From: Neobacillus novalis NBRC 102450
Lineage (GTDB): Bacteria; Bacillota; Bacilli; Bacillales; Cytobacillaceae
NCBI RefSeq assembly: GCF_001591805.1
Contig: NZ_BCVP01000030.1
Span: 1-64,000 of the forward strand
Direction: 5' to 3'
DNA: 64,000 nucleotides
The position numbers and the translations under genes are program-made. Below the pieces are notes generated by a model that was given only the letters and a program-made list of their open reading frames with translations, was not told the origin of the DNA and did no database searches. Numbering within the stretch: the stretch's first letter is position 1; each line of letters opens with the position of its first letter. Positions 62,086 to 64,000 of the stretch are shown here, in pieces.

Positions 62086-63957
62086 TTAATTCCCTTCAGC
62101 TAAATTTCTATAATGCGCCAGGGCCAGTAATGGAAAAACGTATTCATAACAATGATAATTGAGATAAAAGGATCCTGCCATTCCCCTTCCTTTTGGATAG
62201 GTCTTTGTCCAATCTTTTTCTTTTCCGTCCACTAAAAAAGCTGCACCGTGTTCAATTTCAGGTGTAACTCCAGTCGCGGCACAGATGAGCGTGTCAAGAG
62301 CCCAAGCGGTATGCGTGCGGGTACTTTCGCAGAGCGGCACATAACAATTTTTAATATCACTTTTACAGGATTCTCCCCATCCCCCATCGGGATTTTGAAT
62401 TTTTTGCAACCAAGTAAGAGCTTTCTGAATAGCTGGATGATTTGTAGAAACTCCAACCGCAACCATTCCCGTTACAGCCGCCCATGTGCCATAAATATAG
62501 ACGCCCCATCGACCCACCCAGGAACCATCTGAATTTTGCTGCCGCAACAGCCAACGAATCCCGCGTTTCACCATGGGATGGTGTTGATCCAAATGGGTAT
62601 AGTTACCGAAGAACTCTAAAGTCCTTCCAGTTAAATCAACTGTCGACGGATCAATTAATAAATCTTTTCCCCCGTCTATCGGTAACAAGTTCAATATTTT
62701 TTTGTCCACATTCTTTTCGAAGGCCGCCCAACCACCGTCATTGTTTTGTATGGAAATGAGCCAGTTTACTCCACGATCCCATGCTTGCCGATATTCGACT
62801 TGCTCTAGGGCCAAAGTACGTATCGCCCTCAGTGCAGCTGTTGTGTCGTCAATATCCGGATGGATCGTGTTCATGTCCGCAAATCCCCAGCCTCCCGGCA
62901 ACAAGTTCGGTTCATGAATTACCCAATCCCCGTATTTGATATGTTGACGGGAGAGGATATATTGGTTTGCCTTCTGCACGGTATCCGCCGAATAGGGGAC
63001 ACCGGATTCTTGCAGAGCATAACTAATTAACGTCGTATTCCAGACCGTAGCCGTCGTATATTGGCAGTGAAGTTCTCCGTCAATCCTGCAGGTCATCGCT
63101 TTTAAACCTTGCACAGCACGAGTAATCACCGGATGTGTATTCGAATACCCCCTCGCCAGTAAGGCAAAAATCATTAGAAGAGTTGAGCTGAAATAATTTA
63201 AATAGGTGCCGTCCGGTTCGATTCGATCCAGCATATATTTTTCGGCACGATATAATGTCAATTCACGAAGGTTTCCATGGTATTTCAGAGCCTGAATTCC
63301 CTGTTTAATCATTTTGATCACCGAGCGGGCCGCTTCTTCTTGATCCTCTGTAAAAAGGCGAACTTCTCTTTTCTGAAACAAATCGGAGAGGTCGGGCGAT
63401 CTATGCGTTCTCCTACGAAAATTCGTATTGGCGAGAATTAAAAAAGGAATAATGTTGGCTCTTCCGTACACGGAGAGGTCAAAAAGATTGATGGGAAAGG
63501 AGTCTGGTAAAAGCATTACTTCAATATTAATGGGGAAGTGCGGCCACTCACATTGTCCTGTTATGGCCAACATGATTTTCAAAAACATATGGACTTCCGC
63601 AGCCCCTCCGTTGGCCATAATAAATCTTCTTGCAGCCTGGATTTCCTGGTCTTTTCGATCGCGGTAACCAGAATAAAGAAGGGCATAATAAGCTTCCACT
63701 GTGGCTGTCAGATTTCCTTTTTCTTCGTCATGAAACAGCTTCCATGACCCATCTTCCTGCTGTTTTCCTGCGATACGTTCCACCAATTCTTTTATGAACT
63801 CCTCATCATCTATCTCCAATGTCCGTAATAGGATAATCATACTGCAGTCTGTTGCGATTCCGGTCTCGAAGGGATATTGCCAGAACCCGTCATCTGATTG
63901 GTCCTTTATGAACTGATCGGTTATTCGGTTGATTTCCGCATTTACCCGATCCATCAT
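62086..63957 (-). CDS. sqhC: squalene-hopene / sporulenol-type terpene cyclase
   Basis: Class II terpene cyclase that folds a linear C30 or C35 polyprene into a polycyclic lipid. The catalytic acid motif is DIDDTT (about 368-373, family DxDDTA), and there are several QW repeats such as QNNDGGWAAFEKN, QNSDGSWVGRWG and QNPDGGWGESC. About 623 aa, close to B. subtilis SqhC (sporulenol synthase), which it resembles along its length. The substrate, squalene or tetraprenyl-beta-curcumene, cannot be decided from sequence. The start at 63957 (MMDRVNAEIN) is six to seven bases after GAGGGTGG. Confidence 0.9.
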   Translation of the reverse strand: MMDRVNAEINRITDQFIKDQSDDGFWQYPFETGIATDCSMIILLRTLEIDDEEFIKELVERIAGKQQEDGSWKLFHDEEKGNLTATVEAYYALLYSGYRDRKDQEIQAARRFIMANGGAAEVHMFLKIMLAITGQCEWPHFPINIEVMLLPDSFPINLFDLSVYGRANIIPFLILANTNFRRRTHRSPDLSDLFQKREVRLFTEDQEEAARSVIKMIKQGIQALKYHGNLRELTLYRAEKYMLDRIEPDGTYLNYFSSTLLMIFALLARGYSNTHPVITRAVQGLKAMTCRIDGELHCQYTTATVWNTTLISYALQESGVPYSADTVQKANQYILSRQHIKYGDWVIHEPNLLPGGWGFADMNTIHPDIDDTTAALRAIRTLALEQVEYRQAWDRGVNWLISIQNNDGGWAAFEKNVDKKILNLLPIDGGKDLLIDPSTVDLTGRTLEFFGNYTHLDQHHPMVKRGIRWLLRQQNSDGSWVGRWGVYIYGTWAAVTGMVAVGVSTNHPAIQKALTWLQKIQNPDGGWGESCKSDIKNCYVPLCESTRTHTAWALDTLICAATGVTPEIEHGAAFLVDGKEKDWTKTYPKGRGMAGSFYLNYHCYEYVFPLLALAHYRNLAEGN

Positions 63958-64000
63958 GAAACCCACCCTCTTTCAAAAACTCACTATGTATTCATATTCA

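Noticed and set aside
1-64000. CRISPR arrays, tRNA/rRNA genes, prophage, intact insertion sequences, riboswitches
   Set aside because: Read on both strands; no regularly spaced repeats, cloverleaf genes, transposases, phage genes or recognisable riboswitch cores were found.

Overview
The window is a low-GC, mostly minus-strand stretch of a spore-forming Bacillaceae chromosome (Bacillus sensu lato; a Neobacillus/Mesobacillus-type soil bacillus would fit, but the species cannot be named from sequence alone). It follows the B. subtilis block artPQM (yqiXYZ) - yqiW - bkd operon - yqzF - yqiK - spo0A - spoIVB - recN - ahrC - yqxC - dxs - ispA - xseBA - folD - nusB - yqhY - accCB - spoIIIAH..AA - efp - papA - yqhRQPO. 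It then leaves that block for copper genes, a cell-wall hydrolase, a decayed region, yfhF, an HXXEE membrane protein and a triterpene cyclase.

Layout. 1-2500: an amino-acid ABC transporter with two ARG-box-like sites upstream. 2551-8230: bacilliredoxin brxB, then meaB and both methylmalonyl-CoA mutase subunits. 8381-18739: the branched-chain keto-acid operon ptb-bcd-buk-lpdV-bkdAA-bkdAB-bkdB, driven by a textbook sigma-54 promoter, with its activator bkdR upstream. The propionyl-CoA expected from valine and isoleucine can pass through the adjacent mutase. The mmg methylcitrate genes that B. subtilis keeps between yqiK and yqzF are absent. 18929-22505: yqzF, yqiK, a small yycC-like gene, spo0A (with a sigma-H promoter and 0A boxes) and spoIVB. 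22670-34234: DNA repair, arginine regulation, isoprenoid, folate and fatty-acid housekeeping genes. 34552-39678: the complete spoIIIA operon behind a sigma-E promoter.

The striking part is 40608-50262. Between spoIIIAA and efp, where B. subtilis has only the small yqhV, lies an apparently complete System I (Ccm) cytochrome c maturation set: ccmA, B, C, D, E, F, G, H and an I-like protein. Two exported, membrane-anchored proteins of unknown family are embedded in it, and a separate unit encodes a di-haem cytochrome c and a PCYCGC lipoprotein. Bacilli normally use the ResB/ResC System II. CcmE has a cysteine where the classical haem-binding histidine should be, and CcmH has a C-x-C-G-C cysteine cluster instead of LRCxxC. 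The PCYCGC lipoprotein appears to share that cysteine pattern and the helical tail of CcmH. This is the best candidate for an under-described system in the window.

The rest: papA-efp and yqhR on the minus strand, yqhQ-yqhP on the plus strand, yqhO, then copA, copZ and a CcdA/DsbD-like membrane protein with CsoR-type operator sequences. An NlpC/P60 hydrolase follows, then about 0.8 kb of decayed DNA holding a frameshifted AhpD/CMD-family remnant. Three copies (one cut by the window edge, one degenerate) of a Bacillus-type intergenic palindromic repeat occur. Many genes use TTG or GTG starts, and spoIIIAD appears to use ATT. No rRNA, tRNA, CRISPR, prophage or intact insertion sequence was seen.
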